Shown piece after piece: positions 1 to 8,037 of a stretch of 63,769 bases of DNA; position 1 is the stretch's first letter; the number at the start of each line of letters is the position of its first letter. The notes under the pieces are model-generated. The model had not been told where the DNA came from and ran no database searches. It was given only the letters and a program-made list of their open reading frames with translations. The translations under genes were made by a program, and so were the position numbers. Source of the stretch: Ruminococcus sp. (GTDB lineage Bacteria; Bacillota; Clostridia; Oscillospirales; Ruminococcaceae); NCBI GenBank assembly GCA_021199305.1, contig JAJQIH010000022.1:1-63769 (forward strand), written 5' to 3'.

Positions 1-19
1 CCCCCCCCCCCACTATAAT
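1..19 (+). promoter_or_regulatory. partial promoter with poly-C tract
   Basis: The window opens with at least 11 consecutive C residues (cut by the window edge), followed two bases later by a perfect TATAAT at 14-19. This could be the -10 box for the gene starting at 119. The -35 region is outside the window. Confidence 0.4.
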
Positions 20-118
20 AAATAAGAAGTTGAAATAAATTGAACCTTGTCGAATCAGTATGCAGGCGCTTGTTCGACAGTAGGGAAGACCTGCGGGAAA
101 TATAGGGGAGAGTGTTTA

Positions 119-1003
119 ATGGAAAATCAGGTAATTAGGAGTGAAAGAATTTCGCAAAAGAAAAAAATTGTAATTACTTATATCATAATAGCTGTCGTAC
201 TATTATTAAGCTTGATACCGACTATAAGCGACTATAATACTTATATAGATGGGCAGGAAACAGCTATTTCTTTAATTGATGCGGTCTCGAGTTCATCTGA
301 ATTTGATTTAGATGCTTATGACACCAGGCAAGAGAAAGCAGCTTATTTATACGATAAACTCAATCAAAACAAATACAGCGTTTATAATTCAAAGTATGGT
401 TATACATTAAGTAATAGTGATGAGGTCGATGCACTAAGAAAAGTTGATGAAGCATTAGGCGATTGTTTGTCTGATCTTGGGTACGACTGTTGGTATGGTT
501 CTAGGTATTTGGAATATCGTTACTTTATCACGTATTTTATAAACAACATTACTGTATTCACCGTAATCTCTACATTGATGATTGCTCTTTTGTTAGCGAC
601 ATTTATTGTGAATATATGCTATTTATATAAAAGAAATAAAGAAATAATCATTGATGATGAGTTGGTAATTTGCAAAAAGAGTAAAAGCAAGCAATTGCAG
701 TTTAAAATAAGCGATGTTAATAGCGTTGAAATGACACGTTCCAATGGATTGCTTATTAAAGGCAACGGAGTTAATTATCGTATAAAATGGATTAGGAATG
801 TTGATGAAATCAGGAACAGATTACTAGGCCAGAAATATGTTGTTACTCCGTCTGACAATTCAGAAATCACTAACGCAGTTCCAGCTCAACCTTCAGGTAA
901 TGAATCGGTAAACGAATTGAAAAAATTAAAAGAATTGCTAGACACAGGTGCGATAACCCAAGAAGAATTTGATGCTAAGAAAAAACAGATTCTTGGTATA
1001 TAA
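119..1003 (+). CDS. membrane protein with C-terminal SHOCT domain
   Basis: This 294-residue protein has two hydrophobic segments (about residues 17-37 and 135-170) flanking a region rich in Asp, Tyr and Ser. A basic, PH-like cytoplasmic stretch follows. The last 30 residues match the SHOCT (short C-terminal) oligomerisation motif, with the core ELLDTGAITQEEFDAKKKQI. An in-frame ATG at 47 exists, but the ATG at 119 is preceded by an AGGGGAG ribosome site and begins MENQVIRSE, so I prefer it. The same motif appears at the N-terminus of the third gene of this cluster (1868), so the two products may associate. The specific function is unknown. Confidence 0.75.
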   Translation: MENQVIRSERISQKKKIVITYIIIAVVLLLSLIPTISDYNTYIDGQETAISLIDAVSSSSEFDLDAYDTRQEKAAYLYDKLNQNKYSVYNSKYGYTLSNSDEVDALRKVDEALGDCLSDLGYDCWYGSRYLEYRYFITYFINNITVFTVISTLMIALLLATFIVNICYLYKRNKEIIIDDELVICKKSKSKQLQFKISDVNSVEMTRSNGLLIKGNGVNYRIKWIRNVDEIRNRLLGQKYVVTPSDNSEITNAVPAQPSGNESVNELKKLKELLDTGAITQEEFDAKKKQILGI

Positions 1004-1057
1004 ACAAATAACAAAACAAATAACAAATCAAGCACTAAAATATAGGAGGAATCAAAC

Positions 1058-1840
1058 ATGAAAAAGAGCAAAATTTTTACGTTATTATTAGCACTAGTGG
1101 TAAGCATCTCGCTATGTGCCTGCAATATAACTACTAGCAGTACAGATAATTCGAGTGATACTACAGAAGCTACCTCTACAACTACTACAACCACAACCAC
1201 AACAACTACCACCAATCAGTATGATGAATACAAGGATGTAATCGATAAGCTTAAAGCGGACGTTTGGTACTATAATTACACCTGGGACGAAGCCTATTTG
1301 ACCGAACTGCATTTTGTCTATAACCAAAGAGTAGAGGTCAGCAGTATTTCTATTGACGGAAATGGCTGGCATAACGATGGAAACGAAACCTATGAATACT
1401 ATGTCGGTGACAATAATATCGTCATCGTTGGTCAGGGCTGGACAATACCATATGAGTTAAATGGTGATTCTCTTACTCTTGGCGATGGCGATGAATATTT
1501 CACACTTGATGAAGTGAAGTCGGCCTTGATGGGTTATTGGAAGTGTAGATTTACAGAATATGGTCAAACGTTTGAACAGAATATCTATATAGGTTCAGAC
1601 ACCTATACATATCAAAGCGCCAATACAAGTTCTGATTTACCAGCTGGTGACTGGTATTATACAGGTCCGACTCAGGGCACCTATAATTGGTTTTTTGAGG
1701 GCTATTTCGGTTTCAGTAGTGTAAATATTCCTTGGTATTGGACGATTATTAAAGGCGAGCCAACGATGCTATATTTCAATCGACCTGCTACAAAAACAGA
1801 CAGCTTACCCAATGTCCAAAACGGATATAACTTTAGCTAG
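1058..1840 (+). CDS. lipoprotein with Thr-rich linker, unknown function
   Basis: This 260-residue protein has a lipoprotein signal peptide (MKKSKIFTLLLALVV, lipobox LCAC, lipidated Cys near residue 22). A linker of about 12 consecutive threonines follows, around residues 41-52. The rest is rich in Trp, Tyr and Gly and looks beta-stranded, with YYVGDNNIVIVG and a strong bias to aromatic residues. It lies between two SHOCT proteins at short spacing (54 and 27 bases) on the same strand, so the three are probably co-transcribed. The RBS is AGGAGG at 1044-1049. I do not recognise the globular domain. An extracytoplasmic binding or sensing role is only inferred. Confidence 0.75.
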   Translation: MKKSKIFTLLLALVVSISLCACNITTSSTDNSSDTTEATSTTTTTTTTTTTTNQYDEYKDVIDKLKADVWYYNYTWDEAYLTELHFVYNQRVEVSSISIDGNGWHNDGNETYEYYVGDNNIVIVGQGWTIPYELNGDSLTLGDGDEYFTLDEVKSALMGYWKCRFTEYGQTFEQNIYIGSDTYTYQSANTSSDLPAGDWYYTGPTQGTYNWFFEGYFGFSSVNIPWYWTIIKGEPTMLYFNRPATKTDSLPNVQNGYNFS

Positions 1841-1867
1841 TATCAAAATTCAGGAGGAGAATATTAA

Positions 1868-2950
1868 ATGGAAGAAAAAGTTACCAATAACAACAAGTCT
1901 AAAAACACAACGCAAAGCACGGTAAATGAATTGAAGCAGTTTAAAGAACTGCTGGATATGGGAGTGATAACGCAAGAAGAATATGATGTTAAGAAAAAGC
2001 AAATTCTTGCTTGTGATAAAGAAATCAATGAAACTTCTGCTCAACCCCTACCTGTTAGTGATATGCCGATCAACGAGAATTTTTCAGAAGAAATCAAAGC
2101 AGCATATGATTATTCAGAGCAGCCGAACAATTTAGAAAACAAGAATGCTTCTGATATCTGCACAAATTGTGGGACGGCGTTTGAAGAAGGACAAGCTTTT
2201 TGCCCGAAGTGCGGAGCTCCCAAAGCTGTTGTAAAAAATAGTTTTTACCCAAAGTGCGGTGCTGAATTGCAAGCAGGTCAAGAGTTTTGTCCTACGTGCG
2301 GTCAGAAAGTTAATTTTGAAGCAAGTGTTGTTAAGAAAAAGAGCAAGAAGAAAATTGTAATTCCGATTATAATAATCGCTGTTATAATAATTGCTGTTGT
2401 TGCAGCTGTATTTGTTGCACCTATGATTTTTGTTTCGGTTGAGGATATGTGCGCAGAAGGAAATTATACTGAAGCTTACGAAAAAGCGACAGATACAGAA
2501 AAAGATTCTGTTCTTGCTGAAAATGCCATAGCTGTAATGACCGAAAAGATAAGAACTGCTCTTGCCGATTCCGATTCTCCTCCTTCTGATATACAAGTGA
2601 TAAGTGCTTATTACGTGCCATTGGTATCTGACGGCGAATTATCACAGTATTGTATTCTTGGTATAAATATAACTACTGATAATGGTGTTTCTGGTAATTG
2701 CTACATACTCGGGGATATATATGATGGTGAAGCGTTATCTCTTGGATTAGCTTACTCAACCACAGAAGATGCAGATACCCTGGCTCTTATAGCACAATTA
2801 ATTATTTCAGAATATTGTATTCAACTTAACGATTCGCAATTGGAAAATATAAATAATCGTTTGGACGAAAATACACTAAGCTCTATCGAATTAATTGATG
2901 AAAACAATATTGATACCAGTCGTTTTAAAGAAAGTGACAGCGACGATTAA
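1868..2950 (+). CDS. SHOCT plus zinc-ribbon membrane protein
   Basis: This 360-residue protein starts with a SHOCT motif (about residues 18-47, core ELLDMGVITQEEYDVKKKQI). A complete zinc ribbon follows (CTNCG...CPKCG, about residues 97-117). A second ribbon has Tyr in place of its first Cys (YPKCG...CPTCG), then a Lys-rich stop-transfer and one membrane helix (about 160-185). The remaining 175 residues are outside, acidic, and begin with a TIM44/YvbJ-like SVEDMCAEGNYTEAYE stretch. Zinc-ribbon single-pass proteins of this layout are common envelope-stress or assembly factors in Bacillota. The RBS is AGGAGGAG at 1852-1859. It ends just before a strong terminator. Confidence 0.75.
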   Translation: MEEKVTNNNKSKNTTQSTVNELKQFKELLDMGVITQEEYDVKKKQILACDKEINETSAQPLPVSDMPINENFSEEIKAAYDYSEQPNNLENKNASDICTNCGTAFEEGQAFCPKCGAPKAVVKNSFYPKCGAELQAGQEFCPTCGQKVNFEASVVKKKSKKKIVIPIIIIAVIIIAVVAAVFVAPMIFVSVEDMCAEGNYTEAYEKATDTEKDSVLAENAIAVMTEKIRTALADSDSPPSDIQVISAYYVPLVSDGELSQYCILGINITTDNGVSGNCYILGDIYDGEALSLGLAYSTTEDADTLALIAQLIISEYCIQLNDSQLENINNRLDENTLSSIELIDENNIDTSRFKESDSDD

Positions 2951-2959
2951 TAGTAAGCA

Positions 2960-2997
2960 ACCAGCAGCAGGCACCACGCCTGCTGCTGGTTGTTTGT
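2960..2997 (+). terminator. intrinsic terminator
   Basis: A perfect 13-base-pair stem (2960-2972 with 2978-2990, loop ACCAC) is followed by a short T-rich tail. It closes the SHOCT gene cluster. Confidence 0.85.
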
Positions 2998-3038
2998 AGG
3001 CGACACGCATTATGCTACGCAAAACTCTATAACCCCCC

Positions 3039-3067
3039 TTTACAAATTTCGCAACTTATGATATTAT
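3039..3067 (+). promoter_or_regulatory. sigma-A type promoter of the B12 operon
   Basis: TTTACA (3039-3044) and TATTAT (3062-3067) are separated by 17 bases, with TATGA just before the -10. Transcription would begin near 3074, about 50 bases upstream of the riboswitch core. Confidence 0.7.
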
Positions 3068-3119
3068 GATATTGTTGTAAAAGTACATATTTTGGGTGTG
3101 CGGTGAATTTGCTGGGATT

Positions 3120-3275
3120 TTCTGGTAAATTTTAAAAGGGAAACAGGTGAAAGACCTGTACAGCAGCCACTACTGTAAGTGAGGACGAAAAACGCGTTAT
3201 TACCATTGCGGAAATCCGTGAGAAGGGCGTTTGAGTAGATTGATACACAAGTCAGGAAACCTGCCGTATACCTCG
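3120..3275 (+). ncRNA. cobalamin (adenosylcobalamin-type) riboswitch
   Basis: The conserved core is recognisable: a GGTGAAAGACCTGTACAGC block at 3146-3164, CCACTACTGTAAGTGAGG following it, and the B12 box ACAAGTCAGGAAACCTGCC at 3246-3264. About 160 bases separate the B12 box from the first start codon. That leader contains GACAAGCTTTTTGTC (3284-3298) and a T-run after GTTGCC near 3367-3376, so a terminator-based platform is possible, though I cannot fold it here. The operon that follows carries surface proteins and an ECF transporter, consistent with repression when B12 is plentiful. The aptamer is clear; the exact borders are approximate. Confidence 0.93.
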
Positions 3276-3433
3276 ACAAGCTTTTTGTCGGTTCAAAACC
3301 TGTTTGGGCAAATGGAGCAAGGATTGGACGCTGAAAATCAAGCCATCTGCGGAGGGCTTATTTGCGTTGCCTTTTTAATTTACTTGACAGGAGAGTATGA
3401 CTTTGCAAAGTAAATTTTGAAAGGAACAAAAAC

Positions 3434-4666
3434 ATGAACAAAAACCAAACAATCAAGAAACTAACAGCCTGCATTTGTGCGGCGGCAGTAGCAGCACTTT
3501 CCTGCGTAGCTGTGTCGTTTGCGGCGGAAAAAGAGGACGTGCTGGAGGAGCTTTCAGATACCTCTCTTTACCTTTTGGAGCAAAATTCATCAGCTGACTA
3601 CACAAACGATTACGTGCTGGGCGCAGTTGTATCAGGAGCCGTAGACGAAAGCTTTTGCGAGAGCTATAAGGAAAGCGTGGAAGCAGCTCTTTTGGAAAAC
3701 GGCGGAAAGCTGATGTATACCGATTACTATTCAGGCGAGCAGACAGAGTCGCTGATGTATGAAGCAACTGCTGCAATAGTTCTTAATAAAATGGGATATG
3801 ATACATCTGATATAGGCGGATATAATTTTGCTGATATTCTTTCCAGCTATGATCTTTCACTTGTCAGCAATCCGTATTATTTGTGCGAAGCTTTAAAGGC
3901 AGCAAGAGCAATAAGCGCAGGCGATGAGCTTGAACAGAAGCTTCTCGAAGCGTTGATGACGTATTACACAGTTGACGATAGCGATTCCACTCTGGGCGGA
4001 ATGAATTACTGGGGAATCTCAACCGACAACAACGGCGTGTTTATCGAAGCGGTAGCTCCTTATATGAGTGAAAACGAAGAGGTTAAGGAAGCGGTAGAAA
4101 AGTCGCTTAACTTTATCCTTTCGATGAAGCGTGACGACGGCTACGATTCGTCTGTCGCTTATGCAAGCGAGTATGGAAATCCTGATTCTACAGCTCTTGC
4201 TCTCAGAGCTTTTGTAGCTTGCGGCGACGACGAAAACGCAGTGGACGCTTACTCACTGCTTTTGGGCTTCAAGTCCTCACAAACAACGGGCGCATACCTT
4301 TATTATGGCAGCGACAATGTGTACGCTACCAAGGACGCACAGTCTGCGCTTTTAGCATATTATGAATACCTTGCAAGCTCAAGCGAAGAGGAAACAACCG
4401 AGTCAACCGAAACGACGGAAGAAGCAACAGAAGCTGGCGAAACGACAACCGAAGCTACTACAGCAGATTCAGATGATGAAAGCGAAAGCACAACTGCCGA
4501 GGACACAGAAGCTGAGGAAACAACTACAACTACTACGTCAACTACGGAAAGCTCGACAGCGTCAACTTCAACCGATTCAAATCCTGATACAGGCGCAGCA
4601 GGCATTACAGCTACAGTTACAATGCTCGCAGTTGCTGGAGTGATAGCATTAAAGAAAAGAAGATAA
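3434..4666 (+). CDS. surface-anchored alpha/alpha-barrel protein, putative B12-capture protein
   Basis: This 410-residue secreted protein has an N-terminal signal peptide ending near residue 31 (VSFAAEK). A helical region of about 280 residues carries repeats of the prenyltransferase/terpenoid-cyclase-like barrel type (GYDSSVAYASEYGNPDSTAL, YATKDAQSALLAYYEYL). A Glu/Thr-rich wall-spanning linker follows. It ends with a sortase-type signal: NPDTG, a hydrophobic stretch and KKRR. Intrinsic factor and transcobalamin use this barrel as their alpha domain, and the partner lipoprotein next door carries the matching beta-type domain. With the B12 riboswitch upstream, I infer that it helps bind cobalamin or cobinamide at the cell surface. 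The fold and function are inferred, not measured. Confidence 0.75.
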   Translation: MNKNQTIKKLTACICAAAVAALSCVAVSFAAEKEDVLEELSDTSLYLLEQNSSADYTNDYVLGAVVSGAVDESFCESYKESVEAALLENGGKLMYTDYYSGEQTESLMYEATAAIVLNKMGYDTSDIGGYNFADILSSYDLSLVSNPYYLCEALKAARAISAGDELEQKLLEALMTYYTVDDSDSTLGGMNYWGISTDNNGVFIEAVAPYMSENEEVKEAVEKSLNFILSMKRDDGYDSSVAYASEYGNPDSTALALRAFVACGDDENAVDAYSLLLGFKSSQTTGAYLYYGSDNVYATKDAQSALLAYYEYLASSSEEETTESTETTEEATEAGETTTEATTADSDDESESTTAEDTEAEETTTTTTSTTESSTASTSTDSNPDTGAAGITATVTMLAVAGVIALKKRR

Positions 4667-4711
4667 CTGATTGGAGAACATCGTATCAGTTTAATACAAG
4701 GGGAGTGTGCC

Positions 4712-5686
4712 ATGAAAAAATTACTTTCTTGCCTTTTGGCGTTGATGATAGCTCTTGCCCTTTGCGCTTGTTCGGTAGAGTCCGTCGAGGAGCACGACGC
4801 TAAGGAAGCTTCGTCAAGCGCAGAAGCCGCAGAGGACGGAGTTGAAGCTGTAAGAGATGATAGCTCAGACGAGGATTCTGACGAAAGCTCAGACAGCGAC
4901 GAAAGCTCCGATAGTGATGAGGATGCCAAGTCTGATAAAGAAGATTCAGAAGATTCGGATTCAGACGATTCTCAGTCTACAACAGAGGCTGAGTCTGATG
5001 ATTCGGCAAAAACTACAACTACCACAAAGGTGTCTGCTGGCAATAATGGCACAACCACAACCACTACGACTAAAACCTCCGCATACAGCTACTATGTAGA
5101 AGAAAGCGAAACCTATTATGTTTCAAAAACTGTAACAGGCACCAGTAAAACAGTCACCAGCAAGGGTAAAACCACAAGCGGTACCACAAAGGCTACAACC
5201 ACTTCAAAATCTTCGGCAAGCGGTACAAAGTCGGCTTCTTCAGGCAGCAGCACCACAAAGTCGAAAATCAAGGTTTCACAGCTGGCAATAGACGTTTCAG
5301 ACCTGCTTTCAGATTCAAGCCTTTCAGACGAGGGCAAGGCGGCAATAGAAAATAGTCCATACGCTGAAAAATACGGTGTGCTTATTCCAAAATACTCGTC
5401 TGTCACAGTTGTAGAGGGCTCTACCGTTCTCGACGTTTTAGAGCTTGTTTTGAAAACTGAAAGAAACGGTTCGAGTGGTTATGCTGCAAATCCATCCGCT
5501 ACAATAGGCGTTAAAAATTCAGCTTACGGAAAGTATGTATACTCTATTTGCGGACTTGAAGAAAAGGCCTGCGGCTCAACCAGCGGCTGGATGTATAAGG
5601 TGAATGGAAAAACTCCGTCTGTGTCGGCTGATAAGTACGTCTTAAAGGCAGGCGACGAGATAGAATGGGTTTACGTTACAGGCTAA
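4712..5686 (+). CDS. lipoprotein with transcobalamin-like C-terminal (DUF4430) domain
   Basis: This 324-residue protein has a lipobox (LCAC, Cys near residue 20). About 170 residues of Ser/Asp/Thr/Lys low-complexity linker follow. A C-terminal globular domain (about 240-324) contains SSVTVVEGSTVLDVLELVLK and SGWMYKVNGKTPSVSADKYV. These are hallmarks of the DUF4430 family, which is related to the C-terminal beta domain of transcobalamin and intrinsic factor. It sits 45 bases after the barrel protein and just before the ECF transporter genes. The two secreted products look like the two halves of intrinsic factor made as separate tethered proteins. Binding of B12 is inferred from this context. 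Confidence 0.82.
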   Translation: MKKLLSCLLALMIALALCACSVESVEEHDAKEASSSAEAAEDGVEAVRDDSSDEDSDESSDSDESSDSDEDAKSDKEDSEDSDSDDSQSTTEAESDDSAKTTTTTKVSAGNNGTTTTTTTKTSAYSYYVEESETYYVSKTVTGTSKTVTSKGKTTSGTTKATTTSKSSASGTKSASSGSSTTKSKIKVSQLAIDVSDLLSDSSLSDEGKAAIENSPYAEKYGVLIPKYSSVTVVEGSTVLDVLELVLKTERNGSSGYAANPSATIGVKNSAYGKYVYSICGLEEKACGSTSGWMYKVNGKTPSVSADKYVLKAGDEIEWVYVTG

Positions 5687-5707
5687 CAAAAATCGGAGGA
5701 AACTAAA

Positions 5708-6505
5708 ACGGTTCATTTTAAAAAATTAAACGAGGTTCTGGCGGCAATATATTTTACGGCTTGCTTTGTGGGAATTTGCCTTATTTCAAGCGAGCCTGAA
5801 GCGTTGCTGCCATGCTTCGCTATTTGTATAGTATACAGTATCTTTTTAAAGTGCTTTAAAACAGCACTTTTTTGTTTACCAACGGTGGTACTGCTGATAT
5901 TGATAAATCCGTTGTTTAATACAATAGGCGAAACGCCGCTGTTTTATGTAAACGACAACCCTTATACGCTCGAAGCGCTTATAACGGGAATAGAAACAGG
6001 AGTTATGATTTTAACGCTGATTCTCTGGTTTCAGATAGCGGTGCGGTTTATAAATACCGAAAGGCTGTTTTTCGACCTTTCAAAGGTTCTGCCGTCGATT
6101 TCTCTGATGCTTTCAATGATTTTCAAAAGCACCAGCGATTTCTTGTCAAGGGCAAGAAAAACATCTGCCTGTCAGAAGAGCTTTATAAAGGGCGACAAAA
6201 AGCGTTTCAAGCGAGCGTCAGTTGTATTTTTAGCGACTTCGCAAAACGCCTTTGAAAGCTCGGTCGTCAAGGGAATTTCAATGACTGGAAGAGGCTTTGA
6301 AAGGCGGGGAAAGTCAAACGTATATAAGCTAAGACTTCGCACAGACGATTTTGTAGTCTTTTTAGCTTCGGCAGTCCTTCTGACGCTGTGCGTTTTTCTG
6401 AGTGAAGCGACGTTTGCGGTTTTGTTTTCAGTCGTACTTCTGATTCCTGCGGTTTACCAGCTTGGAGAGGATATAAAATGGCACTTTTTAAAATCAAAAA
6501 TTTAA
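5708..6505 (+). CDS. ECF transporter T component (EcfT-like), apparent ACG start
   Basis: This 265-residue integral membrane protein couples the ECF ATPases to the substrate-binding S component. It has several hydrophobic helices and the EcfT signature region with Arg-rich motifs (SRARKTSACQKSF and MTGRGFERRG, matching the ARG-type coupling motifs). No ATG, GTG or TTG lies in frame between the preceding stop (5684-5686) and a GTG at 5768. That GTG has no ribosome site and would remove the first helix. An ideal CGGAGGA site at 5694-5700 sits 7 bases before ACG GTT CAT TTT AAA AAA at 5708. I therefore propose ACG as a start derived from ATG. The gene overlaps the ATPase gene by 28 bases. Confidence 0.78.
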   Translation, partial: TVHFKKLNEVLAAIYFTACFVGICLISSEPEALLPCFAICIVYSIFLKCFKTALFCLPTVVLLILINPLFNTIGETPLFYVNDNPYTLEALITGIETGVMILTLILWFQIAVRFINTERLFFDLSKVLPSISLMLSMIFKSTSDFLSRARKTSACQKSFIKGDKKRFKRASVVFLATSQNAFESSVVKGISMTGRGFERRGKSNVYKLRLRTDDFVVFLASAVLLTLCVFLSEATFAVLFSVVLLIPAVYQLGEDIKWHFLKSKI

Positions 6506-8037
6506 GCTTTAAATACGCCAGCGAAGAAACCCTGGCGCTCAAAGATATTTCCTTTGAAACTCAGAAGGGCGAGGTTATAGCTGTTATCGGAAGCTCCGGA
6601 AGCGGAAAAACAACCCTTTTGCGAAGCCTTAAAAAGAGCATTGCGCCAAAGGGCGAGCTTTCAGGCGAGGTTAAATTCTTCGGCGGCGACGAAATAAAAG
6701 ATATAGGCTTTGTCTTTCAGAATCCTTATGACCAGTCTGTCTGTCAGACGGTATTCGAGGAGCTTGTTTTTGCACCTCAGAATCTGGGGTTGGCGCCAGA
6801 CATTATCAGAGTAAGGGTAGCCGAGGTCTGCGCATTTTTTGGAATCGGAGATTTAGTTTCTAAAAAAATGTCCGAGCTTTCAGGCGGCGAGGTTCAGACT
6901 GTAAATCTTGCGGCGGCGGCGGTTCTTTCACCGAGCGTTATACTGCTCGACGAGCCGACAGCTCAGCTCGACCCGATAAGCTCGCAGAGGTTTACCCAGT
7001 CGCTTGGAAAGCTAAAGGACGAAATGGCGACAAGCATAATAGTTTCTACTCATTCGATAGAGAACCTTTTGCCGTTTGTCGACAAAATTTTAGTGCTTGA
7101 AGACGGCCGTCTCAGCTTTTTTGGAGAAGCTGACGAGGTTATAAATTTGCTGAAGGAAAGCAAAAATCCTCTGGCGCTTGTCGGCGGTGGCCTGCCGCTT
7201 ATTTCAAAATCTCACGTTTTAAAAACTGTAAAGCAAGCGAGAGATTTTCTATACTCAAACGATGTTTCCTTTGCGGAAAAACCAAAGCTGCAGTCAGACT
7301 TTGGCGAAACTATGATAAACGCCAAAGGAATCTATATGCGCTATGAAAAGTATTCAAAGGACGTTTTGTGCGACGTATCTTTAAAGGTAAACAAGGGCGA
7401 GGTCTCAGGTCTTTGTGGCACTAACGGAAGCGGAAAAACAACGCTTCTGTGTGTCCTGTCAAAGTCACTTTCACCCTACAGCGGAAGGGTAAAGCTTGGC
7501 GGCGACCCGCTTTACATTCCTCAGGACCCCAGAATGGCATTTGTAAAGGATTCAATTTACGAGGATATAAAATTTCTGTGTGAGCTGTCGTCGATTCCTC
7601 TCTCAGAGCTTGACAGAGTAAAGAACCAATACTCCTTTTTTAAAGGTATAGACAAAATTCTTGGCAAGCACCCTTATGATTTAAGCGGCGGTGAGCTTCA
7701 GAAGGCAGTTGTGCTGAAAGCGCTGGTAGCCGATAAGGATATTTTGCTTTTTGACGAGCCTGTCAAGGGGTTGGACCCAAAGGCCAAAGAGGAATTTCGG
7801 AAAATGATTCTGGAGATAAAACCTGAAAAGGCTATTATTATCGCTTCGCACGATATTGAATTTCTAGCCGACTCTTGTGACGATATAGCAATGCTCTTTG
7901 GCGGAGAAATTGTTTCAAGAAAACAAAGCGATGAATTTGTCTGCGAAAACTCTTATTTTACAACCTCTCTTTCCAGAGCTACAAAGGGCATCAAGGACGG
8001 AATTATAACAAGCCGACAGCTGTGGGGTGAAATATGA
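6478..8037 (+). CDS. ECF transporter fused ATPase (A-A')
   Basis: This 519-residue protein carries two ABC nucleotide-binding domains in one chain. The first has Walker A GSSGSGKTT (about residue 38), signature LSGGEVQ (about 140) and Walker B ILLDEPTAQLD. The second has Walker A GTNGSGKTT (about 315), signature LSGGELQ (about 405) and Walker B LLFDEPVKGLD. Both active sites look intact. In most ECF systems the two ATPases are separate genes; fused forms are known in several Bacillota. The start overlaps the T gene and the stop overlaps the S gene (ATGA), so translation of all three is probably coupled. Because T, A and S are encoded together, this is a group I (dedicated) ECF transporter. 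Confidence 0.92.
   Translation: MALFKIKNLSFKYASEETLALKDISFETQKGEVIAVIGSSGSGKTTLLRSLKKSIAPKGELSGEVKFFGGDEIKDIGFVFQNPYDQSVCQTVFEELVFAPQNLGLAPDIIRVRVAEVCAFFGIGDLVSKKMSELSGGEVQTVNLAAAAVLSPSVILLDEPTAQLDPISSQRFTQSLGKLKDEMATSIIVSTHSIENLLPFVDKILVLEDGRLSFFGEADEVINLLKESKNPLALVGGGLPLISKSHVLKTVKQARDFLYSNDVSFAEKPKLQSDFGETMINAKGIYMRYEKYSKDVLCDVSLKVNKGEVSGLCGTNGSGKTTLLCVLSKSLSPYSGRVKLGGDPLYIPQDPRMAFVKDSIYEDIKFLCELSSIPLSELDRVKNQYSFFKGIDKILGKHPYDLSGGELQKAVVLKALVADKDILLFDEPVKGLDPKAKEEFRKMILEIKPEKAIIIASHDIEFLADSCDDIAMLFGGEIVSRKQSDEFVCENSYFTTSLSRATKGIKDGIITSRQLWGEI

Noticed and set aside
886-1215. Minus-strand reading frame with a long valine run
   Set aside because: It is the antisense shadow of the Thr-run linker in the lipoprotein at 1058 and has no ribosome site.
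3231-3413. Small plus-strand reading frame after the promoter at 3039
   Set aside because: It overlaps the cobalamin riboswitch and leader, and the product resembles nothing.
4360-4929. Minus-strand frame rich in Ser and Val
   Set aside because: It mirrors the low-complexity Thr/Ser/Asp coding of the two B12-operon surface proteins.
5768-6505. GTG at 5768 as start of the ECF T gene
   Set aside because: It has no ribosome site and would cut the first membrane helix; ACG at 5708 behind GGAGGA fits better.
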